Assembly (NCBI GenBank): GCA_017311185.1
Contig: JAESUZ010003088.1
Span: 248,001-312,000 of the forward strand
Source: Proteles cristata cristata
Taxonomy: Eukaryota; Chordata; Mammalia; Carnivora; Hyaenidae
DNA length: 64,000 nt
Direction: 5' to 3'
Of this stretch, positions 45,301 to 56,958 are shown piece by piece. The notes below the pieces were generated by a model. It did not search any database, was not told the origin of the DNA, and was given only the letters and a program-made list of their open reading frames with translations. Made by a program: the position numbers and the translations under genes. Position 1 is the first letter of the stretch, and the number at the start of each line of letters is the position of its first letter.

Positions 45301-48004
45301 TCCCAACCACGAGCACCACCCAGGCGGTGGGTGCTTGGTGCGTGCTTGCAGGATGGATGGATGAGTTGGCTTGCAAGCTACAGTTGCCAAACCCTTGGCT
45401 TGCTCCTTTTTGATGTCATGTGTATTAGGCTTAAAATTTGCTTTGAAATCACAGGAAGAAAGACTCTATATAAACCAAATGGCCATTGTTCTCTCTAACA
45501 TAATGTCACACCCAACCCCCAATCCCTTCCAGACAACAATTGAACCAAAGCAATATCTGTCACATGACGCCTGAGGTCAAGTTAGTTCTCCTCAGTGCCT
45601 CTAGCCTGGCGTTATGTAAACCATTGAAATAAAAGCTACAGACTCTTACTATTTCTTTGGAAGTACGCACTTAATAAAAACACAATTTGAAGTAAGAGGG
45701 TAGAGAGAGACATTGTTCGATTTCCTCCAAAGGAGTAAGTTATGCTCAGACACAGACCCAGTCTCCTGCAAATTCCTTTTTTCTTTGATGAAGTTAACAG
45801 AAGAAGGATTTTAGATGTCCAGGTTGTTGAGGGGAGGGAAGGCCTGTCCTCACTTGTGCAAGGTGATTTCTATCTCGTGATAAGTGCTGGAGCTCAGACA
45901 AGACAACAGAGTCTAGGTGAGTTTATCGTGACATTTTGGTAATGGCCGGGGCACACAGAGTCCATACATTTTGAGCTTCATGGAAGTGTAATAGGATTGG
46001 TGAAATCTCCAAGTCTGTATATTTTAGTATCTATGGCAAGAGAAGGAAGTGTTCTTATACATCCCTAATATTGATGAGAAGTGTACCCTTCTCAAGGCAG
46101 TGTGCTACTAGGTCTTCATGTTGTTTATTTATCTATGCAGCAGGTACTTATGTAGCACCTGTAATGGGTCAGCCTGGAGTCAGACAGACATACCTCCTGC
46201 CTTCTTGGAGTACCTATGTTTAACATTGAAACAGTTGTCAGTGAACAAATCTTTCACTCCTGCTTTGAATGAAATACTATTTCAGAAGCTGAAGACCGCT
46301 GAACAATAATAACGAGGAGGAGGAGGAAGAGAAAAGAAAGGGAAGGAGGAAAAGAAGAAAATTCAAGAAAATAAAGCATAAGGCAAAAACCAATAACAAA
46401 CCAAAAAGACATCTTGTGTTAATCAGGAGCAAACAGGTCCACCCAGATCCATGAATCCACCTTTAGAAGTCCTATCACACATTATTTGTTCAACGGACAC
46501 TGTGGAGTGGGAATCAGTAAGAGAGCCAAACTTGGCTCAGTTTGCAGATGTGTACTGTTCTTCCAGGAGTTTCCTCCTGGTGAGGTAACTTGGAATTGTG
46601 GTGGCCACAGAGAAAGCACAGAAGGGAAATCCCATTCATCTGGCAAGGCAAGTTCAGGCCATATGTTCAGTACTCCTTCCCTTTATAAGATTCCTCCACT
46701 GGTGATGAGAAGCTTATTTATGAGATGAGAAGCCATGGTGAGGGACCTCCTGCTTTCCTCCCTTTCCTTGGTCTATGCCCAGCAGAAGGGAGGAGAGAGG
46801 CCATACAGAATGACAGAATATCCTTTCTTGCTCATGTACTGGTTCTTCCAGATGCATCTACAAGCAGTGCTTGGAACATAGCAAGCCATGAAAAAGGCGT
46901 GTTGCATAATGAATGAAAATAGTGTCCAAAGAGTAGGCCAAGTGCCTTACAAGGCAGGTGGGAACTACAAAGAGCAGAATGGCCAGTGTGGTGAGCTGTA
47001 CTTGAGCCAGAGACCATGCAGGAAGCACAGGTCCCACTCCCCAGTGCCAGCAGCTTAGTTCTGATGGATCCTTGCCATGGGAGGAAATGGGTCCAGGGTT
47101 GCTCAATCTTTTGACTTTTCAAGAGGAGCCAGAGACCTAGATTTTTGTGTGAAATCTTATTTTAAAAAATATCATTTAAAACTGTTGCTATCACTATTTT
47201 TAAAACACTGTGAGGACCGAACAAACCTATCTGTGGGCCAGATGCAGTCCATGTCGGCTAGTCGATAGCTCTAGCAGAGATAAAAACAAAGAGGATCCTG
47301 TCGGAAGAAACAACTCCACGAAAACAATACGTTTGAAAAAAATTTGTTTTCAGTCCATATTCATGAACTCTTTTGGTTTATATCACTTAGAAAAATGTGC
47401 TGAAGACTGTGGGGTTCTAGACAAGCTCATCAGGGACTGTCTTTGGTCTCTGTTGTCTTCTCAGGGCAGATACCTGAAGTCCTTTTGTTAGCACCAAGAT
47501 ACCAAAGCTCTCCTCAGCTGAGGCTACTGCTTGTGCTTAATCTATCTGAATCAACACAGTGAGTTTAAAAAACTTTTGTGTGGGTCTTTCTACCTGGTGA
47601 TCAATGGAGATACCAACGAGGCACTCTGAGAATGATCACGACAAGCAGCAGTACCTCACCGAAATATATTTAATCATAAGTTTTGGGGAGGGATAGAGAA
47701 TAGAGGCCTCATATCATTCTGGGAATAAGACAAAATGGACTTTTTACCCCAGTCAGCACAAAGCGAATTTCCAGGGTGTGACCTGCAGAGAACATCTGTG
47801 ACCTTCTTTATTTCAGAAATTCAGGCAGGAGGCTATAGCTCTGGCTACAACCACTGGTTGAACTGGTCAGCAGGAAACTTGACCTGCCAGAAAAAAGAGA
47901 GGGAACAAGAACACCCTTTCCCCACCTCCACCCCAATTTGTCCAGATGCCTCAGAGCCTAGAACTGTTTGACCCAAGAGAACTGATTTTAATGCATTTAC
48001 CTTT
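42392..48004. other. unique-looking DNA, no carnivore SINE
   Basis: 5.6 kb in which I recognise no gene and no clear repeat family beyond poly-T/poly-A runs (44109, 44741, 45069) and a purine-rich patch at 46311-46372. Frames of 60-96 codons occur on both strands, none with known motifs. Confidence 0.45.
46311..46372. repeat. purine-rich (GA/GGA) tract
   Basis: About 60 bases of almost pure A/G on the plus strand with a (GAG)n core. Confidence 0.85.
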
Positions 48005-48420
48005 ATTAGTCTGTATTAGATATGGTAGGCTACCTGATGCTGTAACAAATAAACCACCAAACCTCAATGGCTTACCACAATAAAAGTTTATTTTTTACAT
48101 AGGCAAAGTCTACTGGGTTCTCAGAAGGTGCTTTTTGTGGGACTCTCTTCCAAGCATAGATTCGGGAATCCAGATCCTTCCCTTCAGGACCTCTGCTGTC
48201 CCTTGGGTTTGCCTTGAGTTCTTCTCCTGGGATAAGCAAAGAGAGAAATGATTGGTCTGTTTTATAGCCAAGGCTAGGAGTAGCAATCTTTGCTTTTATA
48301 ATATTTCAGTGTCTGCAACTTAGTCACGTGGGAAGCTGTTTACCCACCTGTTTACTATGGAGAGGGAAACATGTGTGAAAATATCATCATCCTGACACAT
48401 TACCTGTTGATCATCTGAGT
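48005..48420 (+). mobile_element. old interspersed repeat, family unassigned
   Basis: 'ggtaggctacctgatgctgt', 'aacaaataaaccaccaaacc', 'tcaatggcttaccacaataa', 'aagtttattttttacatagg' and 'agtcacgtgggaagctgttt' match a widespread mammalian repeat (LTR or DNA-transposon relic) whose name I cannot give with confidence. Confidence 0.55.
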
Positions 48421-48858
48421 TGAGGAGGGAGGATCATGCCAATATGTTCTTTGCTTCTTTGTTTCTCCCTCTCTTCCCTTTCATCCCTTCCCCCTTATCG
48501 TTTTTCTCTCCCTCATGCTGGTAATGACTGCCCAACCACAAGAACAGTGAAGCCCAAGTGATAATATGCTAGTAGGTTGGCTTTCTATGAGATTGGACTT
48601 TAAAAATCAGGAAAGAAGTATGATTGTCTCATTCAGATAGCATAATAGCTAATTTGTTTCTAATTAGCTTATTGCTTATTTCTCATGCAATACAACTGTT
48701 TTCATAGAACTCTTCTTCCTTCTCCTCCTTGGTAAATCTATAAACTCATAAGAGCACTTAGATTAAGATGTATGTAGACCTTTCCAATTTAATATACATA
48801 TAGGATCCCTTACTTAATTTCTTATATTTCCATGATGGAGATAAACCTTCAATCCATT
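48421..48858. other. AT-rich unassigned DNA
   Basis: Nothing recognised. Confidence 0.4.
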
Positions 48859-48872
48859 GATTCTTGGCACTT

Positions 48873-49077
48873 AAATTTTTTTTTAATGTTTATTTATTCT
48901 TGAGTGAGAAACAGAGCACAAGCAGGGGCAGAGAGAGAGGGAGACACAGAATCTGAAGCAGGCTCCAGACTCCAAGCTGTCAGCAGAGAACCCGACATGT
49001 GGCTTGAATCCACGAACTATGAGATCATGACCTGAGCCGAAGTCAGGCACTCAACCGACTGAGCCACGCAGGTGCCC
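48873..49077 (-). mobile_element. feliform tRNA-Lys SINE, antisense
   Basis: TTTAATGTTTATTTATTCTTGAG tail complement, GA-rich body, 'ccaagctgtcagcagagaac', head GAGCCACGCAGGTGCCC. Perfect 14-bp target duplication GATTCTTGGCACTT at 48859-48872 and 49078-49091. It marks the right edge of the SINE-free interval. Confidence 0.95.
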
Positions 49078-49111
49078 GATTCTTGGCACTTTCAAAGTGG
49101 CCATTAGAGGA

Positions 49112-49258
49112 CCTAAGAGCACTTTACGTATTTTTAAGTCATTAACACTCATCCAAAGGAGTTTTTGAGGTAGCTGAGCCAAACACCAAACGCCCTTTGT
49201 GTACAGGAGAGAAACTGAGTACACAGAACAGTTAAGGGATTTGCTCATGATCATTCTC
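49112..49258 (-). mobile_element. MIR SINE, antisense
   Basis: 'gagcactttacgtattttta', 'agtcattaacactcatcca', 'caggagagaaactgagtaca' and 'acagttaagggatttgctca' are the antisense MIR blocks. Confidence 0.7.
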
Positions 49259-51899
49259 AAAAGTTATCATTATTGCCAGAAGTTCCTAAGACTTTTAATC
49301 ATCTAGTTTCCCAAATCAGACCAGAATTTACATTTAAAACCCTTATATTACTCTTGCAAAAATTAAAGTATATTTATGTCTTATGGATTTTAAATATGCA
49401 TTTTGGAATCATAATCACTAAAATTAGGTCCTTTGTCCTAATTCAGAAGTGGTTGGGACATATATTTTAAAAGCTCACTCAATCAAAGACAAGATTTTGA
49501 AAGCCACAAGGTCACCTTGGATGTCCAAGTAAGGGGCTCCTTTTGGTTTGTGAATTTGGCTTCCTGTGGAGCCTGTGCTCCTGTAAAACAAGCCTAAACA
49601 ACATGTCTGAGCTTTGAATGCAATTTACAGAATGCCAGTAAGAGGTGGCAGTCTTAGTACAAACAGCTTATGCGGGGAAGTGATGATATTCTAACCAAGT
49701 GAAAAATGACTGTTTAATGCATTGTATATAGAATTGTTAAATAAAAAAAGATAGACTTTTGAGTAGGCTTAAAGTGACAGTTTTGGGGAGGGTTTATTGA
49801 CCAGATGCAGTGAATCTGAGATCAATTAATTTTGCTTTGAAGTTTGTTCTTGATCCAGATCTTCAATAAGAAGGTAGTTTCCAAATCACTGGTCTGTGAA
49901 CACTGCTTGTGATTAATTACCCTTTTATAATCTTAGGAATTCTGTTCTTTGCTATATTTTGAATAACTTTGACTCCATGGGGAGTTGTATTTTGGCTGGT
50001 ATATTTGGAACCTCTAATAAACACCTACTTCCTGTTTTTCTTATTACTGTGTATAGCAAATTGTAAAATTGCTTGTATCGCCATCTCTGTTTCTTGTGTG
50101 TTTAATCAGCCCTGATTTATGTTGTTGAATAATCTGCATCGAAGAGTCGTTGCCAACACATTTTCTCATAGCTTCAAAATGTTAAGATACTGTATCTTCC
50201 TATTGAAGTACAAACTGGAAGGATGTTAGGAGAAAGTATTCCATTTTATCAACACAGAAAAATTGGATTTTAGTACCTTGAGCCCCAAATAACACTTGGA
50301 GAGAAGTTAATGTATTTTCATTTTATTTTCTTGAGGTCAGCAGTTTTATGCTTTTAGGAAGTCATGTGATGGGATGGAAGGTGCTTTCCTGTTTTTCTTT
50401 GAGGTGTAATTTTTCTTGGTAAAGTCTAAACAGCGTATTCAGCTAATGATAAGAACCATTGTTATTATTACTCATCTTAGGCTTTTAATTTGTGCTGCTC
50501 TGGTCGCTTTTTTTTTTTTTTTTTTGCTCACATTCGCTTGGCCAGCACGGAGACCTCTGGCTTGTGTTGTGTGGGCTGCCGGTTCATGTTCAGGAAGTTA
50601 AGGAAGTTGCTGACCTCAGAAAGGTTGGGGCTTCTCAACAAAGGTGAGGCACCTGGAGGGCACCTGCTCTGGGTTCTAGCCTGAGCCCCAGGAGGAGGTG
50701 ACTCTCTTTGCCTTGCAAGTCCAGACTGTTACTGAGTGAATGATCAACAAATATTTATTCTCCTTTCCTGATAGAAAAGTATAGAGAGTTAATGAGTTAC
50801 TGGTGCCCTGGAATCTCTGTCCCTCTTCTACTCTTTCACCAGAGCTCCACCCCATGTTCCTGGGGACCCAAGAGGCAATGGAAAGGTTGAAAATGATGTG
50901 AGATGTTACTACACATTTACAGTACACATTGGCATTGGCCATGGAACAGTAAGTATTACCGTTACAGGTGGACAGCTGGTAAACCCCTGTTTTAGAGGAT
51001 GCTGTTAAGACTCTTCTCTGCTTTCCACTTAACCAGTGGATAAAGACATCTTAGGGCATTAAGTGGTATTCACCCAGAGCCCATGTTCAACCCCTCTATA
51101 ATCTGGGTACCCAGAATCAGAGAATTCCTGCCCAATGTTCCCAGTGTCTTCCAGGACCCATGAAGGCCTTGTTCCTCACTCATTCTCCTGAGAGGTGGCT
51201 GGTGCTCCCCACGTTTCTTTCGTCTCTTCTTTCACCGTCTTTGAAGCTCTTAATGGCATTCTCACCTTGTCGCTTCTCCTTGCTCTGCAACTGGCTCCTT
51301 TCAACCTGATGGAGGTCCCATCAGCACCTCCAATGCAATATGTTTAAAACTGGAAAGAAAATCAGAATCAACCATGACCAGTTTCTGTTTTTGAGATGTC
51401 TGCTCTGGCTAATCACACTCGCCTCAACAATTAGCCAGTCAGTTGCATTCAGAACCAATTTTGACTTCTCGCTTTCCTCTATTGTGCTCATGTAATAGAT
51501 TCAAAATTAGTTAACTCTGCATGTGAGGTGGGGTTACCACTGCACCCAACCTCTAGCAGCTCACCCCCCACCTCCCTCCTCGCAGCAGCTGCCTGTTGGG
51601 GGTTTCTATGGACCTTTTGTGGGAAAGTACCCCGCAGGCTCCACCTTCCCCTGCTTGGCTTTAACCCTCTGCACCACCTGGCTACACTTGCCTTCCCACA
51701 GGAAATAGGAAGCACTCCAATCACTCCTGCGCTCAAAGGAGTCTCATTTTCTGATCAGCAAAACTCCTTAATCATTTAATTCTCTTGTTTCCATGATGTA
51801 TATATTCTATGTCTTTCATCAAACCATTGCGATCCATTAAGATCTAAAATAATACTGTGCTATCTTGTATTCTCAGCTGTAGTGAATATTTTTCTTCTT
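49259..51899. other. unassigned DNA
   Basis: 2.6 kb with no confident repeat or gene. An 18-T run lies at 50509-50526. The piece 50546-50642 has acceptor-like and donor-like flanks (see findings). Confidence 0.4.
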
Positions 51900-53030
51900 T
51901 TTTAAATGTATTTTTTATTGTATTGTGTTTTTATTGAATTTCAGAAAAAATAAAAAAAGATAACCGTGGAATTTCAGAACAGAGAGAATTGGGAATAATA
52001 TGATGAACAGTATGTACTTACCATTTGGCTTTACCAAATCCCAACATCATGTTGTCTTTGTTTCTGACTTCTTTTACTTTTATTTGTTTTTTTAAATTGT
52101 TTATTCATTTTTCAGAGAGAGAGAGAGAGACACACACACACAGAGTGTGAGTGGAGGGTGGGGGTGGGGAGAGAGGGAGACACAGAATCTGAAGCAGGCT
52201 CCAGGCTCTGAGCTGTCAGCACAGAGCCCAATGCGAGGCTCAAAACTCACAAGCTGTGAGATCCTGACCTGAACTGAAGTCAGCCACTTAACCAACTGAG
52301 CTGCCCAGGCGCCCCAGTAACTTCTTTTAAATTTAAGAAATATAACTTCACCGATATTGTAAAGGCTTCAGGGTAATCCAATTCCATCCTCCTCAGCTCT
52401 TCATCCTCTCCTGAAACAGCCATTATTATAACCATATGTATGTTTACACTACATATTTATGTCTCCAAAAATATATCTTACTACTTTTCAGGTTTATAAA
52501 CTTAACATGAAAGTGATAAATAATTGAGCAATGACTTTGCTCTACATCTTGTTTTGCAGCCTTATCCATATTTATTCATTTAATGACTCCAAATTATTCC
52601 ACTATATGAATATTCCACATTTATTTCTCCATTTCTCTTTGATGGACATTTACGCTGTTTTCAATCCGTGGGTCTTCACAGATGGTTGGTGTGTGCCTTG
52701 TTGCCTGTGTCTCATTACATCTAATACAGGAGTTTCTTGAGTGTTTAGAAGTGGAATTTCAGAAAAAAAATAAAAAATAAAAATAAACGTGGAATCGCAG
52801 GGTCACCGGTGTGACCGTCCTCAGCTCGCTAAAGAACTCTGCACTTGGCACCGGTGTATGTTCCTGCTCGCAGGATAGGAGGGTCCCTGCTTCTTCACAC
52901 TCTCACCTACACTTGTGATCATCAGACTTGTAAAATTTTGTGCATAGAGTCAGTGTGAAATTGGATCTCATCATTGTTTTCATTTGCATTTCTCCGATAT
53001 TCAGTAGGTTTTCTAGACAAGACACGTAAC
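51900..53030 (-). mobile_element. old L1 (L1ME-like) 3' end, antisense
   Basis: 'accatttggctttaccaaat', 'caacatcatgttgtctttg', 'actccaaattattccactat', 'tttgatggacatttacgct', 'tagaagtggaatttcag', 'ctcatcattgttttcatttg' and 'catttctccgatattcagta' follow antisense L1ME. A SINE (52083-52316) interrupts it. No coding frame remains. Confidence 0.78.
52083..52316 (-). mobile_element. feliform tRNA-Lys SINE inside L1
   Basis: Antisense copy with (GA)n and (CA)n at 52114-52142, 'ctctgagctgtcagcacag', head GAGCTGCCCAGGCGCCCC. Target duplication approximately TGACTTCTTTTACTTTTA before and TAACTTCTTTTAAATTTA after. Confidence 0.92.
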
Positions 53031-53189
53031 GCACAAGCAGGTGCATTTCGCAGTGCAGGGCGGAAGATGCCACAGAAGTAAGAGACAGGATGCAGACTGG
53101 CACACACACGTGGACCATCCCAACGGTGCACAAGGTTAGCATCTGGAACGTGTGAAAGACTCCTGTGGATTTTAAAACAAGACGACTCT

Positions 53190-53442
53190 GGGGCGCCTGG
53201 GTGGCTTAGTCGGTTAAGCGTCCGACTTTCGCTTAGGTCATGATCTCGCGGTTCGTGGGTTCGAGCCCCGCGTCGGGCTCTGTGCTGACTGCCAGCTCAG
53301 AGCCTGGAGCCTGTTTCAGTCTGTGACTCCCTCTCTCTCTGACCCTCCCCTGCTCACGCTGTCTCTCTCTCTCTCCTAGAAATAAATAAAAAACATTTAA
53401 AAAAAACCCCAAAAATCTTTAAAAAAAAAAACAAAAAAAAAC
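53190..53442 (+). mobile_element. feliform tRNA-Lys SINE, young subfamily
   Basis: Near-identical to the other young copies, with an unusually long A-rich tail interrupted by CCCC and TCTTT (53395-53442). Target duplication CAAGACGACTCT at 53178-53189 and 53443-53454. Confidence 0.97.
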
Positions 53443-53454
53443 CAAGACGACTCT

Positions 53455-54029
53455 GTAGAAAATGCGCAAATGTTATAAACAGGCATTACTCAAAAGAAGA
53501 AATCTCACACTGTCCTGGATCTCAGTAAACATTTGCTGGTTATGGCACGAAAAGAATAGGATTAGTGGCCAAAGCAGATCTTGGCAGGTTTCAGTGTCTT
53601 CCCTGGGTCCCGGGGACTCAGACCCTGAGACGGAAATTTGTGTGTGGGAAGTTTGATGAGGCGTGGTCCCAGAGGGGAGTGAGGAAAGCAGGATTGGGCA
53701 GAGTGAGAAGTTGATCTGGGAACTCTGGAGCAGGACGGCCCTTCACAGGGGTCCTGAACAGAGGCAATGAGTCTGGGCCTTGGTGTCCTTCCGTCCACCA
53801 GTTTCTGGCTACAGGCCTCCCCAAGGAGGGGAAGTAAGCTTTGGTGGGGCAGGTCCCTTTGGCAGAGAGACTGTCCCGGGAGACTTTGTCCAAGGAGAAA
53901 TTCATCTGTGAGCCATGAGTAGCCTCCGCTCCTGGCAGCCGGGGAACCAGGGCGGGGAGCTGGGTGGGGCAGCACAGCATCCACTTCATCCACCATTAAA
54001 ATCCCATGAATTAATCAAAGTATCATGAT
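53455..54029. other. unassigned DNA
   Basis: No repeat recognised. The minus-strand frames 53562-53996 and 53618-53989 (144 and 123 codons, overlapping) have no known domain. Confidence 0.4.
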
Positions 54030-54042
54030 TAAGAGTTAGAGA

Positions 54043-54259
54043 GGGGCACCTGGGTGGCACAGTCGGTTAGGCATCTGACTTCGGCTCAGGTCATAATCTT
54101 GTGGTCAATGAGTTCGAGCCCTTCATCAGACTCTGTGCTGACAACTTAGAGCCTGGAGCCTGCTTCAGATTCTGTGTCTTCCTCTCTCTCTCTGCCCCTC
54201 CCCCATTCATGCTCTGTCTCTCTCTATCTCTCAAAAATAAATAAACGTTAAAAAAAAAA
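54043..54259 (+). mobile_element. feliform tRNA-Lys SINE, SINEC_Fc-like
   Basis: GGGGCACCTGGGTGGCACAG head, 'gtgctgacaacttagagcct', 'tcagattctgtgtcttcctc', CAAAAATAAATAAACGTTAAA tail. Target duplication AAGAGTTAGAGA and AAGAGTCAGAAA. Confidence 0.95.
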
Positions 54260-54269
54260 AAGAGTCAGA

Positions 54270-54475
54270 AATCCCAGAATGGAGTCCCAGATCCACTACC
54301 TTGGGTAAATTAACCCTTGTTACTCTCACTCATGATATTCTTTCAACAAATATTGAGTACCTGAGAGTACCTTCCTTGGGACTGTTGTGGGGGGTAAGTG
54401 AATGCATACTCAGTTTAACACAGCTCCTGGTACATGTTTAATTTGTGATGAACAGTAACTATTATTTATTGTTAT
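54270..54475 (+). mobile_element. MIR SINE (probable)
   Basis: 'gagtcccagatccactacct', 'tgggtaaattaaccctt' and then 'taacacagctcctggtacat' and 'cagtaactattatttatt' fit MIR, with unrelated sequence in the middle. Judged from the two ends. Confidence 0.6.
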
Positions 54476-54940
54476 TAATAATACCTGTGGGTAAGAGCCT
54501 GTGTTTCTTTTGCTCTTCCATATAGTACAGCAAGAAACTTTCTTGGAATGTGCTTCTGTGGCTTTTGTAGATAAATGGAATACTCATGAGGTTAGTGGGA
54601 TTTAGAACAGGCTTATTCTCTAGTCTAAGTTGCTAAGTGCCTTAACCATTTAATAAAACATTTCCTGGATTCATATTCAAAATTCAACTGACTCCCTACT
54701 CCTTAAGGCCAATGGTTATTTTTCTCTTCTTACTTTCATAGGACTCAATTCCTATAATGAATGGGTAATCTCAGGCAAGAGAAACGTTTCAAATGCTCCA
54801 TCTCCAACTTGACTCTGTCAAGTCACTATGGTAAGTCGCTTTAGACAATAGAAAATTATTTCCTTGTTAGGATTGGGTAGAATTAAATAAATTTTAGAGC
54901 TGGAATGGATCATAGAATTTAAAGATTATCCAGGCTAATG
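54476..54940. other. unassigned DNA
   Basis: Nothing recognised. Confidence 0.4.
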
Positions 54941-54998
54941 CTTTTCTTTTCTTTTCTTTTTTCTTTTCTTTTCTTTTTTCTTTTCTTTTCTTTTCTCT
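54941..54998. repeat. (CTTTT)n microsatellite
   Basis: About eleven CTTTT units with two slips (TTTTTT), pure pyrimidine for 58 bases. Confidence 0.97.
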
Positions 54999-55039
54999 TA
55001 AGTTGTAGGAATCTACCTCTTGCCACCCCCTACCACTTA

Positions 55040-55285
55040 AAAGAATTAAATTTTTTAATATTTTTAGGTTATTTATTTTGAGAGATAGTTAGAACGCCAG
55101 AAAGAGAGAGAGAACATGTGAGCAGGAGAGGGGCAGAGAGAGAGAGAGAGAGAGAGAATCCCAGGCAGGATCCATGCTGTCAGTGAAGAGCCCAGCTCTG
55201 AACTTGATCTCAGGATCCTCATGGTTGTGACCTGAGCCGAAATCAAGAGTCAGATGCTTAACAGACCGAGCCACCCAGGCGTCCC
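55040..55285 (-). mobile_element. carnivore tRNA-Lys SINE, antisense
   Basis: TTTTTAGGTTATTTATTTTGAGAG, (GA)n at 55136-55156, 'ctgagccgaaatcaagagtc', head GAGCCACCCAGGCGTCCC. Target duplication TACCACTTA and TGCCACTTT. Confidence 0.92.
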
Positions 55286-56070
55286 TGCCACTTTCTTAAT
55301 AAATGATATCGTGCACAGCAGCCCATTATTTGGAACAAGGAAAGAGAGCAGCTCTGGCTGAAGTGGGGACAAAGAGACCAGAATCTGCCCCCTCTGCTCC
55401 CCTTGTAGTCCACATTTTACAATAGCTGTCGTGATGTATCTCTTGTTCGTGACTAAAAAATATCACTGGTGTAGTCTAACAAATTCGTTGTAAAGATGAA
55501 GAAATGCATGATTTTCCTCCTACCTCATTGGCTACTTTGTAATCTCCTTTGCTGGGTCCTCCTCTTTTTCTCCCACTGGGGATCTTCAGGGCCCTGTTCT
55601 TGGATTTCTTTTTCTGCAGTTATATTTTGATGATTATTTCCGACCACGTGGCTTTCAATTCTGTCTGTATGCTGTTGATTCCCAAATTTATAACTGTACC
55701 TGAGACCTCTCTCCTGAACTCCAGACATATTTCCTAACCTGGATATCTAACAGATAGCCCCCGAATAGCATGTCCCAAATGGGACTCCTGGCCTTCTCCT
55801 GGAAAGCCTGCCCTATTTTATTTGACACAGCTCTGTTCTTCCAGATGCTCCATCCCCAAAATCTTAAAGAGCAGTTCTTGCCCCGTCTCGGTCTCTCATG
55901 GTCCGTATAGAAACCATCAGGGAATTCTGTGGTCTCCACCTTCAAAATATATTTTGAATCAGATCACTTCTTCATTGCTATGAACCTGTCTCGTACCATC
56001 ATTACCTCTCATTTGGATTTTGCAATACTATGGCCTCTCAATTAGGGTGATAATATAAATGATCATCTGA

Positions 56071-56282
56071 GGGGCGCCTGGGTGGCTTAGTCGGTTGAGC
56101 GTCCGACTTTCGCTTGGGTCATGATCTCGCGGTTCATGGGTTCGAGCCCCGCGTCGGGCTCTGTGCTGACTTCCAGCTCAGAGCCTGGAGCCTGTTTCAG
56201 TCTGTGACTCCCTCTCTCTCTGACCCTCCCCTGCTCATGCTGTCTCTCTCTCTCTTAGAAATAAATAAAACATTAAAAAAAA
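56071..56282 (+). mobile_element. feliform tRNA-Lys SINE, young subfamily, inside L2
   Basis: GGGGCGCCTGGGTGGCTTAG head, young-type middle (CTGACTTCCAGCTCAGAG), CTTAGAAATAAATAAA end. Perfect 16-bp target duplication ATAAATGATCATCTGA at 56055-56070 and 56283-56298. Confidence 0.97.
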
Positions 56283-56785
56283 ATAAATGATCATCTGAAC
56301 TTGGACACTTTGAAGACGCAGAAGGGAGGGGCATCAATAATTGTACTAAGACACATTGCCCATGATTGTTTTGGGTATACGAGAGGTATGGTCATTGTAC
56401 TCTTAACTCATCTTCCTGTTTCTGCGCTTGCTGCCTTGAAGTCTAGTCCCAATATATCAGCCAATGTAACCCTGTTCGACTCTAGCTTTAGATCATTTCA
56501 CACCATTCTAACCCCTTTAATGGACTTCATGTCACTTAAAGTAAAAGTTAAAGTCCTGAGGTTCTATAATATTTGCTGCCCTCCGACCTCATTTCCTGTT
56601 CCTCTCCTCTGCCTTTCTCTCCAGGAGCCTCTTTGCTCTTTTTCAGTTGTACCAGACATGGTCTCACCTCAGGACCTTTGTATAGGCTCCTTCTCTGCCC
56701 TTTCCTTAGACATTTGCATGGCTGCATTCCTTATTTCCTTCACAGGTCACTTGTTATTGAGACCTATCATTACTGTGTTATTTTA

Positions 56786-56958
56786 TGAAAATTTTTTAAA
56801 GCTTATATATTTTAAGAGAGAGAGAGAGGGAGGGAGAGAAAGAATCCCAAATAGACTCCTCACTGTTAGCATGGAGCCTGATGCAGAGCCTGATTCCATG
56901 ACCCTGGGATCACGACCTGAGCTGAAATCAAGAGTCAGGTGCCTAAGTGGCACCCCCT
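56786..56958 (-). mobile_element. carnivore SINE, shortened, inside L2
   Basis: Antisense copy with (GA)n, 'cctgagctgaaatcaagagt', but part of the tRNA-like head is missing before GGCACCCCC. Aged target duplication TACTGTGTTATTTTA (56771-56785) and TACCATGCTATTTTC (56959-56973). Confidence 0.85.

Noticed and set aside
45742..45942. Frame ending at TCTAG|GTGAGT that could be an exon
   Set aside because: The donor is good but no acceptor with a proper pyrimidine tract is placed correctly, and the protein shows nothing recognisable.
53562..53996. 144-codon minus frame
   Set aside because: It overlaps another long minus frame in a GC-rich unique patch. No known motif and no splice context.
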